NCBI GenBank assembly: GCA_022709905.1
Contig: JAKLHY010000002.1
Coordinates: forward strand, 124,001-188,000
Source: Verrucomicrobiota bacterium
GTDB taxonomy: Bacteria; Verrucomicrobiota; Verrucomicrobiia; Limisphaerales; UBA1319
Reading direction: 5' to 3'
DNA length: 64,000 bases
In this document: piece after piece, positions 18,966-28,177 of the stretch
How the letters are laid out: every line of letters starts with the position of its first letter
Position numbering within the stretch: the stretch's first letter is position 1
Program-made: the position numbers and the translations under genes
The notes under the pieces: model-generated
Database searches by the model: none
The model's input: only the letters and a program-made list of their open reading frames with translations
What the model was told of the DNA's origin: nothing

Positions 18966-19727
18966 TTAGAGCCCGGTGGGATTATCGAGGAAGATCCAGG
19001 GTAATTTGAATTGATGAGCGAGGTGCTGGGTGAGGGATTTTACGCCGAAGGTTTCGGTGGCGTAATGCCCCGCATAAAAGACATTGACCTCGAGTTCTTC
19101 AGCCGCGGTGAAGCTCCAGTGCGGGCCTTCGCCAGTGATCAAGGTGTCGATCCCTTCGCTGGCTGCGAGCCGGATTTGGTCCCCGGCTCCCCCTGTGACA
19201 ATGCCGATCTTCCGGCAGACCTCAGGACCGAAGGGGGCCACAAGGGGCTTCTGTCCGGTGGCAAGATGGAGGCGGCGGGTGAGTTCCTGACGCTGGACGC
19301 GGCTGTGGACGGCGATGCCCAGCCATTGATCCCTGTCATGGAAGAAAGGTTCTGCCGGTTTAAACCCCAGGGCCCGACATAACTGCGCATTGTTCCCATG
19401 GACCGGATGAATATCCAGGGGCAGATGTGAGCTATAGACCGCTAGATTACGGTCGAGCAGGAGTTTGATTTGGGCATAGCGCTTTCCGGTCCAAGGATGC
19501 GAGGGGGCCCAGAAAAGGCCGTGATGCACGATCAAAAGATCGGCTTGGGCGGCCACAGCCATTTTGAGGACGGTCCAACTGGCATCCACCGCTGCCGCCA
19601 AACGGGTGATCTTGCCGTTGTTTTCGACTTGAAGCCCATTGACCGCGCCCGGCCAATCCTCGGTTTTCACCGTCCGCAGCAGCCGATCGGCGTAGGCCGT
19701 AATCTTCGAGAGAGGAACAGTTGCCAT
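18966..19727 (-). CDS. Nif3-like dinuclear metal center hexameric protein
   Basis: 253 residues, the usual length without the PII-like insert. Family motifs are WPGAVNGLQVE, the metal-binding LLIVHHGLFW (two His near 69-70), SSHLPLDIHPVHGN with its Asp/His, and the C-terminal GHYATETFGVK. Nif3-like proteins (YbgI) bind two metal ions and act as hydrolases of uncertain substrate; some are called GTP cyclohydrolase type 2. It begins 16 bases before the start-proximal side of the Mla genes' end, but probably has its own transcription. Confidence 0.93.
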   Translation of the reverse strand: MATVPLSKITAYADRLLRTVKTEDWPGAVNGLQVENNGKITRLAAAVDASWTVLKMAVAAQADLLIVHHGLFWAPSHPWTGKRYAQIKLLLDRNLAVYSSHLPLDIHPVHGNNAQLCRALGFKPAEPFFHDRDQWLGIAVHSRVQRQELTRRLHLATGQKPLVAPFGPEVCRKIGIVTGGAGDQIRLAASEGIDTLITGEGPHWSFTAAEELEVNVFYAGHYATETFGVKSLTQHLAHQFKLPWIFLDNPTGL

Positions 19728-19770
19728 GCGGAGATTCAGCTTTGTCTAAAGCCGATCCAAGTCAAACCAA

Positions 19771-20382
19771 TTATGGGGCGATTTGGGCGCGGAGATCGGT
19801 TGCCATGCGGTCCAGGAGTTGATCGAGCGCTTGGTTCCAACCGCCGACGAGGGCCTCCGGAGATGGGCCGGGCAGGGGAATGGAGCATCGGTAGTTTTGG
19901 CGCCAGACCAGTCGAGGAGGCTTGGTCTGGTTTTCAATGAGCCAGAATTGAATCGCCATGACCGCTTGGGGCCGAGTCTTATCCCGGAAATCGCCGGCGA
20001 GTTCAGTGGCTTGGCCTTCGAGAAAGTAGTCAGGTTCAATCAGGCTGGTGGGGGAAAGGACCGTTTTGAAGGAGGCGCCCGTATCAAGCCTTTGACGGAT
20101 GATATCCGTAAGAAGGAGGGCGGGCTGCGTGACGAACTCGTGGTAATAATCGACCTCGAATTTTTGATCCTCGAATCGGTAAACAAAGCTTTTTTGATCG
20201 AAGGGCGAGGCGATGCGGAGGGGACGGACCTGGAGGGTGACGTTGCCAGAGGATGTGTTGGACGGGGCGGCGTTCTGAATACTCAGGCTGAACTGGTGGC
20301 GGATGGGGGAGGGGCGTGTCATCTTGCACCCGCAGGCGAGGATCAGCATGCCGCCAAGAAACAAAGAAATGAACTGTTGCAT
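19771..20382 (-). CDS. ABC-type transport auxiliary lipoprotein (PqiC/MlaC-like role)
   Basis: 203 residues. The signal peptide ends with lipobox ILACGC, so it is an envelope lipoprotein. The mature part (VTLQVRPLRIASPFDQKSF, YRFEDQKFEVDYYHEFVTQP) matches the ABC_trans_aux family, which includes PqiC. It is the last gene of the MCE operon, nine bases after mlaD, and probably sits in the outer membrane to receive or hand over lipids. Confidence 0.82.
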   Translation of the reverse strand: MQQFISLFLGGMLILACGCKMTRPSPIRHQFSLSIQNAAPSNTSSGNVTLQVRPLRIASPFDQKSFVYRFEDQKFEVDYYHEFVTQPALLLTDIIRQRLDTGASFKTVLSPTSLIEPDYFLEGQATELAGDFRDKTRPQAVMAIQFWLIENQTKPPRLVWRQNYRCSIPLPGPSPEALVGGWNQALDQLLDRMATDLRAQIAP

Positions 20383-20391
20383 AAGGATCGA

Positions 20392-21378
20392 TCAGGGTTT
20401 GACTTTCACGGGAGGGGGGGGCTCGCCCAACAGCAATTGGGCGGGGTAACGGCGGCTGCTCTCGGCCAGATCCCGCAAGCTGTCGGTCAGCGCTCGCACG
20501 TTATCGATGGACTGGACAAAACCGACTTCGGCCCCCGCCATGAGGCGGTCGACTCGGCGAAGTGTGGTTTCGAGTTGCGCGATGGCGGCGTCGATTCGAC
20601 CCGAGTCCACGAGGCGCCGGGTGCTGGAGAGGACCCCGACCAGGTTGGTGGAGATCTGGTCGAGACGCAGCGCGGACATCTCTTCCTGGAGCTTTTGGGC
20701 GGTTTGTTTGACTTCGATCAGAAATTCGCGGGCATCGCGGCTGAGACCGGCGGCGTCGAGTTCATGGATTTTGGCGCGGGCCGCGACGACGGTGTGTTGG
20801 AGATTGGTGGCGAGGGCTTCGATGTCGATGCGATCGAGTTTGTCGAAGACCTGTTCAGCCGCCTGGATGAATCGGGTAATGGTGCTGGGAGCCGACGGGA
20901 TATAATAACTGCTGGGCGTCCACTCGACAGGCAGCACGGGAAACTTGCCCGGCTCGACATAATCAATCTCGACATAAGACAGACCCGTGATGCCCTGGGA
21001 GGAGAGGCGGGCCCGCAATCCCCGGGCAATCTGTTCCTTGAGGAAGAGATCCAGGGAAAGGGATGGATCACGCCGGAACAGATCCCGGTCGATCTTCATT
21101 TCGACCAGGACATAATGATGCTGTTTTTCCGGGGCAAGCTGCTGGTCATATTTGAGCGAGGTGAATCCGATGTGGCTCACGTTGCCGACGGGGACTCCGC
21201 GGAACTTGACTTTGGCTCCGAGGTCCAGGCCTTGCACGGATTCATCCAGGTAGGTTTCCAGGACGATCTTGGTGCGAAAGATCGAGCCCAGGCCGAAGAC
21301 GACCAGCCCGGTGGTGGCGATGACCAATCCAATGAGGATGAACAATCCGAGTTTGAAGTAATTGGCCTGTGTGTTCAT
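20392..21378 (-). CDS. mlaD: MlaD/MCE-domain lipid transport protein
   Basis: 328 residues. One N-terminal membrane helix (FKLGLFILIGLVIATTGLVVFGLG) anchors a single MCE domain (about 38-125, with LDLGAKVKFRGVPVGNV and GITGLSYVEID). A long helical tail (about 160-320) follows, typical of PqiB/YebT/MlaD-type hexamers that form a channel across the periplasm. The start ATG overlaps the stop of the ATPase gene by four bases (ATGA). It carries lipids between inner and outer membrane with the other proteins of this operon. Confidence 0.9.
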   Translation of the reverse strand: MNTQANYFKLGLFILIGLVIATTGLVVFGLGSIFRTKIVLETYLDESVQGLDLGAKVKFRGVPVGNVSHIGFTSLKYDQQLAPEKQHHYVLVEMKIDRDLFRRDPSLSLDLFLKEQIARGLRARLSSQGITGLSYVEIDYVEPGKFPVLPVEWTPSSYYIPSAPSTITRFIQAAEQVFDKLDRIDIEALATNLQHTVVAARAKIHELDAAGLSRDAREFLIEVKQTAQKLQEEMSALRLDQISTNLVGVLSSTRRLVDSGRIDAAIAQLETTLRRVDRLMAGAEVGFVQSIDNVRALTDSLRDLAESSRRYPAQLLLGEPPPPVKVKP

Positions 21379-22133
21379 GAGGCTTGTCGATTGAAGAATC
21401 TGCGGACCCGGGGGTGTTCCCCGCGGTCGCGCAAGTCGGCGGGACAGCCCGTGGCCAGGATGCCCCGGACCTCCTGGTCGAGCATGATCACCCGGTCTGC
21501 GATGGTGAAGATGCTGTTCAATTCGTGGGTGACCACGACAAAGGTGATATGGAGATTTCGGGCGAGGCTCAGAATCAGCGCGTCCAGGTCGGCCGACGTG
21601 ATGGGATCGAGGCCGGCCGAGGGTTCGTCGAGGAACAACAGGCGCGGATCCAGAGCCATGGCCCGGGCGATCGCCGCGCGTTTTTGCATGCCGCCGCTCA
21701 GTTCGGCGGGCCTGTGGTTTTCAAAACCGGCCAGGCCCACCTGCCGCAGTTTCATCCGGGCGATGAGATCGCGGGCGGACTGAGGCAAGCGGGTAAACTC
21801 CTCGATCGGCAGGCAGATATTTTCCAGAAGGCTCATCGAACCGAACAATGCGCCGCTCTGATACATGACCCCGATGCGGCGCAGGAGTCGCCGCCGTTCC
21901 TCGCCGGCCGCATGAGTGATGTTGGCTCCGTCCAGCCACACTTGACCGGCTGCCGGTTGATAGAGCCCGATCATATGCTTGAGCAAGGTGCTCTTGCCAC
22001 AGCCGGAACCGCCGACGATCACAAACACCTCGCCGGTGTAAACCGCGAAGCTCACATCCCGCAAAACCACCCGGCCGTCATAGGCGGCGGTCACGTTGTC
22101 CACTTCGATAATGGGCGGTCGATTCGCATTCAT
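21375..22133 (-). CDS. mlaF: MlaF-type ABC transporter ATP-binding protein
   Basis: 252 residues. Walker A GGSGCGKST (41-49), Q-loop in VMYQSGALF, signature LSGGMQKRAAIARA, Walker B LLFLDEPSAGLDP and the H-loop VVTHEL are all intact. The 'SGALF' Q-loop region and 'SGGMQKR' are typical of MlaF/Ttg2A. It powers the permease encoded just upstream (five bases apart) in inter-membrane lipid transport. Confidence 0.94.
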   Translation of the reverse strand: MNANRPPIIEVDNVTAAYDGRVVLRDVSFAVYTGEVFVIVGGSGCGKSTLLKHMIGLYQPAAGQVWLDGANITHAAGEERRRLLRRIGVMYQSGALFGSMSLLENICLPIEEFTRLPQSARDLIARMKLRQVGLAGFENHRPAELSGGMQKRAAIARAMALDPRLLFLDEPSAGLDPITSADLDALILSLARNLHITFVVVTHELNSIFTIADRVIMLDQEVRGILATGCPADLRDRGEHPRVRRFFNRQAS

Positions 22134-22138
22134 CCCGT

Positions 22139-23299
22139 TTAGATCCCGAGGGCATAATAGACAACCGAGAAGACGGCGTCGGCAATGATAATCAGGAGGA
22201 TGCCACTCACCACAGCCCGGGTGGTGGAGATCCCGACGGCACTGGCACCGGTCCGAGTTTGGAGACCGCGCAAGCAGCCGATCGCTGCGACCAGCACCCC
22301 GAACACAAAGGACTTCAGCAGTCCCCCCCCGAAATCTCCCAGGTCCACGATGTTCACGATCTCATGGTAATACGTGATCAGGGGAAAACCGTTCATGACA
22401 AAGACCACCGCCCCTCCAACCAGACCCATGAAGTTGGCAAACAGGGTCAGGAGGGGCATCATGATGAGTGTTGCGAGCACTCGGGGCACCACCAGAAAGG
22501 CCACCGGATCCAGTCCCATCGTCGTCAAAGCGTTGATTTCCTCGTTGACCTTCATCGTGCCGATTTCCGCCGCAAAAGAAGAACCGGAACGCCCAGCCAG
22601 GATGATGGCGCTCATGAGGGGCCCGAGCTCCCGCAGGATGACCAAACCGATCAAGTCCGCCACATAGATATCCGCCCCAAACTGCCGCATGGGAATCGAG
22701 GCTTGAAAGGCCAGGATCAAGCCCATGAGGAAACTGATCAACGCCACAATGGGCAGGGCATCGACTCCGACATTCTCCGCCACCCACCAGAAATCGCCCC
22801 AGCGGACCTGGCGTGGATGCCGGCACGCCCGGGCCAGCGTGACGGTCAGTTCCCCGAGATAGGAGATCTGGGCGCGAGTGTCCCGCCATAGCTGGCAAGC
22901 GGCTTCCCCGACTTGTGCCGGCAAATGAACCGGATGCCGCCGGACCTGGGTCCGCAGAGGAAAATCCTGCACATGGAAGGCGTCCAGCAGTTGTTGAAAC
23001 TCGTCTTTGAGACCCGCGATTTCGACCGAGCGCTGTCGGGAGGCTCCCGTGCGGCGCAGGTCGAGAATCATGCCGATGCCGGCGCCATCGCAGTAAGTGA
23101 CCTCACTGGCATCGATCAGGAAATGCTGGGCCGATGTGGTGGCCAGGGTGTGGATGGCTTTTGGCCAGCAGGGATTCAAGGTCGTGGCGTCCATCCTTCC
23201 CTGGAGTTTCAGAACCAGCCGGCCGGCTTGCGGTTCGGACAATGACCAGTGTAATCCTTGAGGATCGGGACGCGGATCGGTAGGCGGCATTGGGTTCAT
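22139..23299 (-). CDS. mlaE: MlaE-type permease with fused N-terminal STAS domain
   Basis: 386 residues. Residues ~15-110 form a STAS domain (LVLKLQGRMDATTLN, FLIDASEVTYCDGAGIGMIL), the role played by separate MlaB in E. coli. Residues ~150-386 are the MlaE permease with ILRELGPLMSAIILAGRSGS, AAEIGTMKVNEEINAL and the C-terminal GASAVGISTTRAVV. About five membrane helices are seen. First gene of the operon mlaE-mlaF-mlaD-lipoprotein; its upstream region is shared with the divergent ferredoxin gene. Confidence 0.93.
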   Translation of the reverse strand: MNPMPPTDPRPDPQGLHWSLSEPQAGRLVLKLQGRMDATTLNPCWPKAIHTLATTSAQHFLIDASEVTYCDGAGIGMILDLRRTGASRQRSVEIAGLKDEFQQLLDAFHVQDFPLRTQVRRHPVHLPAQVGEAACQLWRDTRAQISYLGELTVTLARACRHPRQVRWGDFWWVAENVGVDALPIVALISFLMGLILAFQASIPMRQFGADIYVADLIGLVILRELGPLMSAIILAGRSGSSFAAEIGTMKVNEEINALTTMGLDPVAFLVVPRVLATLIMMPLLTLFANFMGLVGGAVVFVMNGFPLITYYHEIVNIVDLGDFGGGLLKSFVFGVLVAAIGCLRGLQTRTGASAVGISTTRAVVSGILLIIIADAVFSVVYYALGI

Positions 23300-23524
23300 G
23301 CGGAGGGACGGGCGTGCCCGAGTTCCGTCGGAAGCGAGGCCGTGTTGAAGGACTCGCCCCGCTGGGACTTCTTGTTGGACCAGATCCGCATATGGGCGCC
23401 AGGATTTTCTACACGCGGGCCCAACCGTTGCCTTTGAGCCTTGGCACTTCGGTGGGCCCCTTCGGGTTTCGGCTGAATATGGGGTCTGCGATTCCCGGGG
23501 TCAATATTTGACGAATGACACCGA

Positions 23525-24310
23525 ATGAGGTTTATTTCGCACGTTGTGCAGACCGGATCGTCGTTGTTGTTGTACTGCCATTGTGCTTTCACCTCGCGGG
23601 TGCCCGAGGAGAAGCGCGCGCGGTTTTGGGACGCTTTGGCGGCATCCGGCCGGCGGTTTTGGGCGGTCGACGACCTTTGCCGGCTGGCCGCCACTCGGGA
23701 TCCGGCCTTGCGTCAATGGATGGAACAGACGGAATTGACAGTGGTTGCCTGTTATCCGCGGGCCGTGCGCGGTTTGTTGAGCGCGGCTGGCGCGTGTTGG
23801 GACGGCCGGAAGCTCCAGGTGTATAATTTGCGTGATCAGGCGGTCGAAGAGATACTGGGGGCTTTACCCGCTCCGGAGGGAGGGGATGGGCGTCCTACGG
23901 CCGAAATGCCGCAGCGCCAGGGCAGTTGGACTCCTTGGTTTCCCGTGATTGATCGCGATCGCTGCCACAACTGCAAACAGTGTTTGAGCTTTTGTCTGTT
24001 TGGGGTTTACGAGCTGTCCGCCGAGGGCATCGTCGAGGTCCGCCAGCCTCAAAGCTGCAAGAACAACTGTCCGGCCTGCGCGCGGATCTGTCCCGAGGTG
24101 GCGATTCAGTTTCCGAAATTGAACGAGGCTCCGCTCAATGGGGCGCCCATTCTGGATGAACAACTGGAGCGGGCCAAAGTCAAGGTCAACCTGGACCAGA
24201 TGTTGGGCTCCGACGCCTACGCCGCCTTGGCCGAGCGTCGAAAGAAGGCGCGTCAACGCCGGTTATTCGCCGTGACTCCGACAGATCTCACTCCCGGTGA
24301 TGCGCCATAA
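23525..24310 (+). CDS. Ferredoxin-type protein with two 4Fe-4S clusters and a novel N-terminal domain
   Basis: 261 residues. A ~115-residue N-terminal domain of unknown type contains LLLYCHCAF (Cys18, Cys20), DDLCRLAA and VVACYPRAV (Cys76), which suggests further metal or redox binding. A ferredoxin domain follows with cysteines 147-150-153-157 (CHNCKQCLSFC) and 178-182-185-189 (CKNNCPACARIC), enough for two 4Fe-4S clusters. The C-terminus is basic. It is the first of a run of plus-strand genes, 60 bases before a radical SAM gene, and is a likely electron donor for it. The 23300-23524 gap is the divergent promoter region with mlaE; I see no certain motif there. Confidence 0.8.
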   Translation: MRFISHVVQTGSSLLLYCHCAFTSRVPEEKRARFWDALAASGRRFWAVDDLCRLAATRDPALRQWMEQTELTVVACYPRAVRGLLSAAGACWDGRKLQVYNLRDQAVEEILGALPAPEGGDGRPTAEMPQRQGSWTPWFPVIDRDRCHNCKQCLSFCLFGVYELSAEGIVEVRQPQSCKNNCPACARICPEVAIQFPKLNEAPLNGAPILDEQLERAKVKVNLDQMLGSDAYAALAERRKKARQRRLFAVTPTDLTPGDAP

Positions 24311-24370
24311 GACGCGGATCGGAAAGAATCCGCGTGACGGGATCGCCTGAACCGCGTTTATTGAACCATC

Positions 24371-25567
24371 ATGCTTTGGCAGTTGACCAGGCGGTTTTTG
24401 AGGGAGCCGGACAAGCGGTTGCTGTGCCGTTTTGCGTTTAGCTTTGGCTGGCGCGGCATGAGATCCGTCCGGGCTTTCCAACGCCGCCAGGCCCGGGGCA
24501 TTTATTTCCCGGCGTTCATGTTTATTTCCATCACCAGCCTCTGTAACTTGCGCTGCCAGGGATGCTGGGTTTCGGTGTCACCCGCAAACGGTCGGCAATT
24601 GGACTTGGAGACCCTGGACAGGCTGATTGTTGAATGCAAAAAGCAAGGATCGTTTTTCTTTGGATTACTGGGCGGCGAACCCTTGCTGCATCCAGGGCTT
24701 TTCGAGTTGATCGGCCGCCATCGCGACTGTTATTTTCAGCTCTTTAGCAATGGAACCACGCTCACCGAATCGGTCGCCCGCACCCTGAGAAGCCTGGGGA
24801 ATGTGACTCCGCTGATCAGCATCGAAGGCATACCTCAAGTCAGCGACGAACGCCGCGGCGGACGCGACGTGTATCGCCGGGCCATGGCCGGACTTGAACA
24901 GTGCCGGAAACAAAGGCTCATTACGGGAGTTGCCACCAGCGTGTGCCAGTCGAATTTCAATGACCTGGTATCCGATCGATTCGTGGACGATCTGATTCAA
25001 CGCGGTGTTCTTTACCTCTGGTATTACATCTACCGTCCTGTGGGACCGAATCCATCGCCCGAACTCTGCCTGAATGAAGACCAGATCCTGCGGTTGCGCC
25101 AGTATATGGTCGATCTTCGCACTCGGGCTCCCATCGTGGTGGTGGACGCTTACTGGGATCAGGAAGGCCGCGCCCTCTGTCCGGCCGCGGTCGGGATCAG
25201 CCATCATATCAATCCCGCCGGGGATGTGGAACCTTGTCCCGTGGTTCAGTTCGCCCGGGAAAATGTCAAGGACGGCCAGGGACTGGTTGACCTGGTGGTG
25301 CAATCCGAATTTCTGGGGCGATTTCGGGATTTTGCCGCCCGCACAACGCGCGGATGCGTCCTTCTCGACCGCCCCGATCTGCTCCGGCAGTTTTTAAAGG
25401 AACAGAAGGCCCGGGACACGAGCGGACGGGAAACGGCCTTCGCGGAACTCGAGGCGATGGTGTCCCGTCCGGGGCATCATCTTCCGGGACGCGAAATTCC
25501 CGAAAAACATTGGGTTTATCGATTTGCCAAGAAACATTGGTTTTTTGGCTTTGGCGCCTATGGATAA
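24371..25567 (+). CDS. Radical SAM protein with C-terminal Cys region
   Basis: 398 residues. The cluster-binding motif is CNLRCQGC (Cys58, Cys62, Cys65) with the SAM-binding GGEPLLHPGLFELI after it. A second region around 270-330 (HHINPAGDVEPCPVVQFA, RGCVLLDRPDL) resembles the auxiliary Cys region of SPASM/Twitch proteins. It sits between a ferredoxin and a DUF116-prenyl synthase gene; all three probably work together, with the ferredoxin supplying electrons. The substrate is unknown. Spacing to the next gene is 63 bases. Confidence 0.82.
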   Translation: MLWQLTRRFLREPDKRLLCRFAFSFGWRGMRSVRAFQRRQARGIYFPAFMFISITSLCNLRCQGCWVSVSPANGRQLDLETLDRLIVECKKQGSFFFGLLGGEPLLHPGLFELIGRHRDCYFQLFSNGTTLTESVARTLRSLGNVTPLISIEGIPQVSDERRGGRDVYRRAMAGLEQCRKQRLITGVATSVCQSNFNDLVSDRFVDDLIQRGVLYLWYYIYRPVGPNPSPELCLNEDQILRLRQYMVDLRTRAPIVVVDAYWDQEGRALCPAAVGISHHINPAGDVEPCPVVQFARENVKDGQGLVDLVVQSEFLGRFRDFAARTTRGCVLLDRPDLLRQFLKEQKARDTSGRETAFAELEAMVSRPGHHLPGREIPEKHWVYRFAKKHWFFGFGAYG

Positions 25568-25630
25568 GAAATGGGTGAGAACACCGGGATCCTATGACAA
25601 TCATCTTCCTGATGGACAGAGTGCCTTATT

Positions 25631-27310
25631 ATGACGGAATCCACGCCTGAACCTGCTCGCAAGCAAGAGCCGTCCAAGCCGTCCATTCACGGTAAGGTGG
25701 AACGTCGGGGCCTGGCGGGATGCTCCCGCGAGCTGGTGCCGCAGGACAAGGCTTTGCGCGAGCGGATTCGGAGCGGGGTCCGGGACTATGTCTCCCGGCA
25801 GAAACTGGTTCCGCCACTCTCGATGGAGGATCTTCGACGGCACACCGATATTCTCCTGAGCCAAATGGCATTGCCGTTGAAGCATCGCGATTTTGTGACT
25901 GTGCTCGTCGGCAACGAAGTCTGGTGGGACACCATGGCCGGCATTCCTTACGAACGCCGTGTTTTACTGCTGCCCCAGTGCCTTCGGAACAAACAGAACT
26001 GTCCTGCTGAAATGGACGAGATGGGGCTGCTTTGCGAGCAATGCGGACAGTGCTCGATTGGTCGGCTGCAAACAGAGGCCGAAGAATTGGGCTATGTCGT
26101 CCTGGTCGCCGAAGGGACGACCGTGGTCACGCGGTTGTTGGAGCAGGGACGGGTGGATGCGGTGATTGGGGTGAGTTGTCTGTCGGTCTTGGAACGCGCT
26201 TTTCCGCAAATGGCCACGCATGCCATCCCGGGGCTGGCCATTCCCTTGTTGCGGGACGGCTGCGATCTGACCGAGGTCGACCTGGATTGGGTGCGGCAGG
26301 CGCTCTATTTAAAGTCGGATCAGCCTTGGGCGGGACGACTGGATATAGACTGGCTGCGATTGGAGATGGACAGCTGGTTTCAGCCCGAGCCCCTGCGTCA
26401 GTTGATCGGCTATGAGCATACACGGACGGAAGACCTCGCGATTTCGTGGCTGGCTCGATCCGGAAAACGGTGGAGACCGTTGCTGGGGGTCTGCGCTTAC
26501 AAGGTCCTCAGCAACTCCATTCTTCAACCGGTGCCTGGCGGCATGAAGAAAGTGGCTGTGGCCATGGAGTGTTTTCACAAGGCCTCCCTGGTGCACGACG
26601 ACATCGAAGACGCCGACGATTTCCGATACGGCGAACCGACCTTGCATCGCCAGGCGGGAGTGCCCGTGGCGCTGAATGTCGGGGATTTTCTTCTGGGCGT
26701 TGGCTATCGGCTTTTGAGTGAATCCGGCGCTTCCGAGTCCCAGATTTCCCGCATGCTGGCGGTGGCGGCCGAGGGTCATTGCACCCTGTGCATGGGCCAA
26801 GGGGAAGAACTGGGCTGGATGCGCGAGCCGACAGCCCTGACTTCACGCCAGGTGCTCGATCTGTTCCGGCGAAAGACCGCGCCCGCCTTCGAGGTGGCCC
26901 TTCATCTGGGGGCGATTTACGCGGGGGCTGACGGCAATACCAGCCGGGTGCTCAAGGCCTTCAGCGAGTCTCTTGGCGTCGCTTACCAGATCAAAGACGA
27001 TCTCGAGGACTTTCACGGCCGCGGCCAGGACCAGGATGCCCGACGGCCGTCGTTGTTATTTGCTTTGGCCTGGGAAGCCAGTTCTGGCGAAATCCAAGCC
27101 GCGATTGAACGTCAATGGTGTCATTTGCCGGATCGGCAGCACGATCCAGCCCCTTTGCCGGCCTTGGTCGAGGAATTGAAGGTCGAGGAGAAGGCCCGGC
27201 AACTTCTGGAACATTATCGGAATGAAGCCATTCGATCTCTCAGTCTCTTGCAGAACGCCCAACTGAAAGGACTGCTCCGGCGGTTGGTCGGACGAATTTT
27301 AGGGACGTGA
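25631..27310 (+). CDS. DUF116-polyprenyl synthetase fusion protein
   Basis: 559 residues in two parts. Residues ~50-215 match DUF116, with a Cys-rich site: LLPQCLRNKQNCPAEMDE (Cys117, Cys124) and GLLCEQCGQCSIGR (Cys135, 138, 141). Residues ~262-559 are a trans-isoprenyl diphosphate synthase with SGKRWRPLL, first Asp-rich motif LVHDDIEDADD (D323, D324, D327) and second motif YQIKDDLEDF (D456, D457, D460), so chain elongation looks possible. The DUF116 part could bind an Fe-S cluster. Its radical SAM and ferredoxin neighbours hint at a modified isoprenoid product, but this is inference. The next gene starts 30 bases on. Confidence 0.85.
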   Translation: MTESTPEPARKQEPSKPSIHGKVERRGLAGCSRELVPQDKALRERIRSGVRDYVSRQKLVPPLSMEDLRRHTDILLSQMALPLKHRDFVTVLVGNEVWWDTMAGIPYERRVLLLPQCLRNKQNCPAEMDEMGLLCEQCGQCSIGRLQTEAEELGYVVLVAEGTTVVTRLLEQGRVDAVIGVSCLSVLERAFPQMATHAIPGLAIPLLRDGCDLTEVDLDWVRQALYLKSDQPWAGRLDIDWLRLEMDSWFQPEPLRQLIGYEHTRTEDLAISWLARSGKRWRPLLGVCAYKVLSNSILQPVPGGMKKVAVAMECFHKASLVHDDIEDADDFRYGEPTLHRQAGVPVALNVGDFLLGVGYRLLSESGASESQISRMLAVAAEGHCTLCMGQGEELGWMREPTALTSRQVLDLFRRKTAPAFEVALHLGAIYAGADGNTSRVLKAFSESLGVAYQIKDDLEDFHGRGQDQDARRPSLLFALAWEASSGEIQAAIERQWCHLPDRQHDPAPLPALVEELKVEEKARQLLEHYRNEAIRSLSLLQNAQLKGLLRRLVGRILGT

Positions 27311-27340
27311 CATTTGGTCGGCGGGCGTGTCCAATGGACG

Positions 27341-27916
27341 ATGACCGATCTCGCAGTCATGACTGAGATCCAGCGGCAAGGTCCTGATGCCACCGAGGCC
27401 CCCTCTTGGGGACGCCCCGAGTTTGCCACGATTTATGCCGATCATTCCCGGGCGATTTACTACCTGGTCCTGCGATTCCTGGGAGAGCCCGCCCAGGCCG
27501 AAGATGCCACACACGATGTTTTCCTGAAGGCATTCCGAAAATACGAGGATTTCCGTGGCGAGGCTTGTTTGCGCACGTGGCTTTACCGGATTGCGATCAA
27601 CCATTGTCAAAACCTGCTGCGCAGCTGGCACCATCGTCATATCCTCTGTCAGGAATCCGATCCTTATTGGGAAACCAACGCCAGTCCCCAGGATAATCCC
27701 TTGCGGGTTTTGGAAACCAAAGAACTGGGACAGCGCATCCAGAAGACGCTGGATCACCTGCCCGATGAATACCGCCTCCTCTTGTTGTTGGTGGCTGATG
27801 AACGGATGAGCTACGACGAAGTGGCTGAACTGACCCGCCAGACGGCCGACGCAGTCCGCGGCAAGCTGCATCGCGCCCGCAAGGCCTTTGCCGAGTATTT
27901 CCCCCAAACGGCCTGA
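27341..27916 (+). CDS. ECF-type RNA polymerase sigma factor
   Basis: 191 residues from the ATG at 27341; a TTG at 27314 or ATG at 27359 are alternatives, none with a clear ribosome site. Region 2 is seen in FATIYADHSRAIYYLVLRFL, GEPAQAEDATHDVFLKAF and the -10 element segment ACLRTWLYRIAINHC. Region 4 is in LPDEYRLLLLLVADERMSYDE with the HTH VAELTRQTADAVRGKLHRAR. It could direct transcription of its own operon, but I see no matching promoter pair. The small gene three bases downstream may encode its partner. Confidence 0.9.
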   Translation: MTDLAVMTEIQRQGPDATEAPSWGRPEFATIYADHSRAIYYLVLRFLGEPAQAEDATHDVFLKAFRKYEDFRGEACLRTWLYRIAINHCQNLLRSWHHRHILCQESDPYWETNASPQDNPLRVLETKELGQRIQKTLDHLPDEYRLLLLLVADERMSYDEVAELTRQTADAVRGKLHRARKAFAEYFPQTA

Positions 27917-27918
27917 CC

Positions 27919-28155
27919 ATGAAACACCAATTCTCATCCTCGGAGGAACACCAGCACACCACCGGCAGCCAGCGGCAGAACACGCAGGAAACCCAGTCGA
28001 CCGCCGGTCATGAGTTTGCGACACCGGAGGAAATGCTGCGTTTTGACGCGTCCCGAACAATCCCGCCGCCGGGAGTGGCGATCCGGCTGCGTGAATCGCT
28101 CATCCGGGAGCCGGTTCCCGCGCCGGCATGGTGGCGCCGGCTCTGGCCCTGGTAA
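27919..28155 (+). CDS. Small hypothetical protein following the sigma factor
   Basis: 78 residues, starting three bases after the sigma factor stop, which points to translational coupling. The N-terminal half is Gln/Ser/Thr rich and looks disordered. The C-terminal half (EFATPEEMLRFDASRTIPPP, GVAIRLRESL) looks ordered and ends in WWRRLWPW. It has no membrane helix and no zinc-binding His-Cys motif of the usual anti-sigma factors. The position suggests a regulator of the sigma factor; otherwise unknown. Confidence 0.7.
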   Translation: MKHQFSSSEEHQHTTGSQRQNTQETQSTAGHEFATPEEMLRFDASRTIPPPGVAIRLRESLIREPVPAPAWWRRLWPW

Positions 28156-28177
28156 AGTCCCGCTCCGGTAAGGACCC

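Noticed and set aside
19783..21783. 666-codon open frame on the plus strand
   Set aside because: It lies antisense to mlaD, mlaF and the lipoprotein gene, all clearly real.
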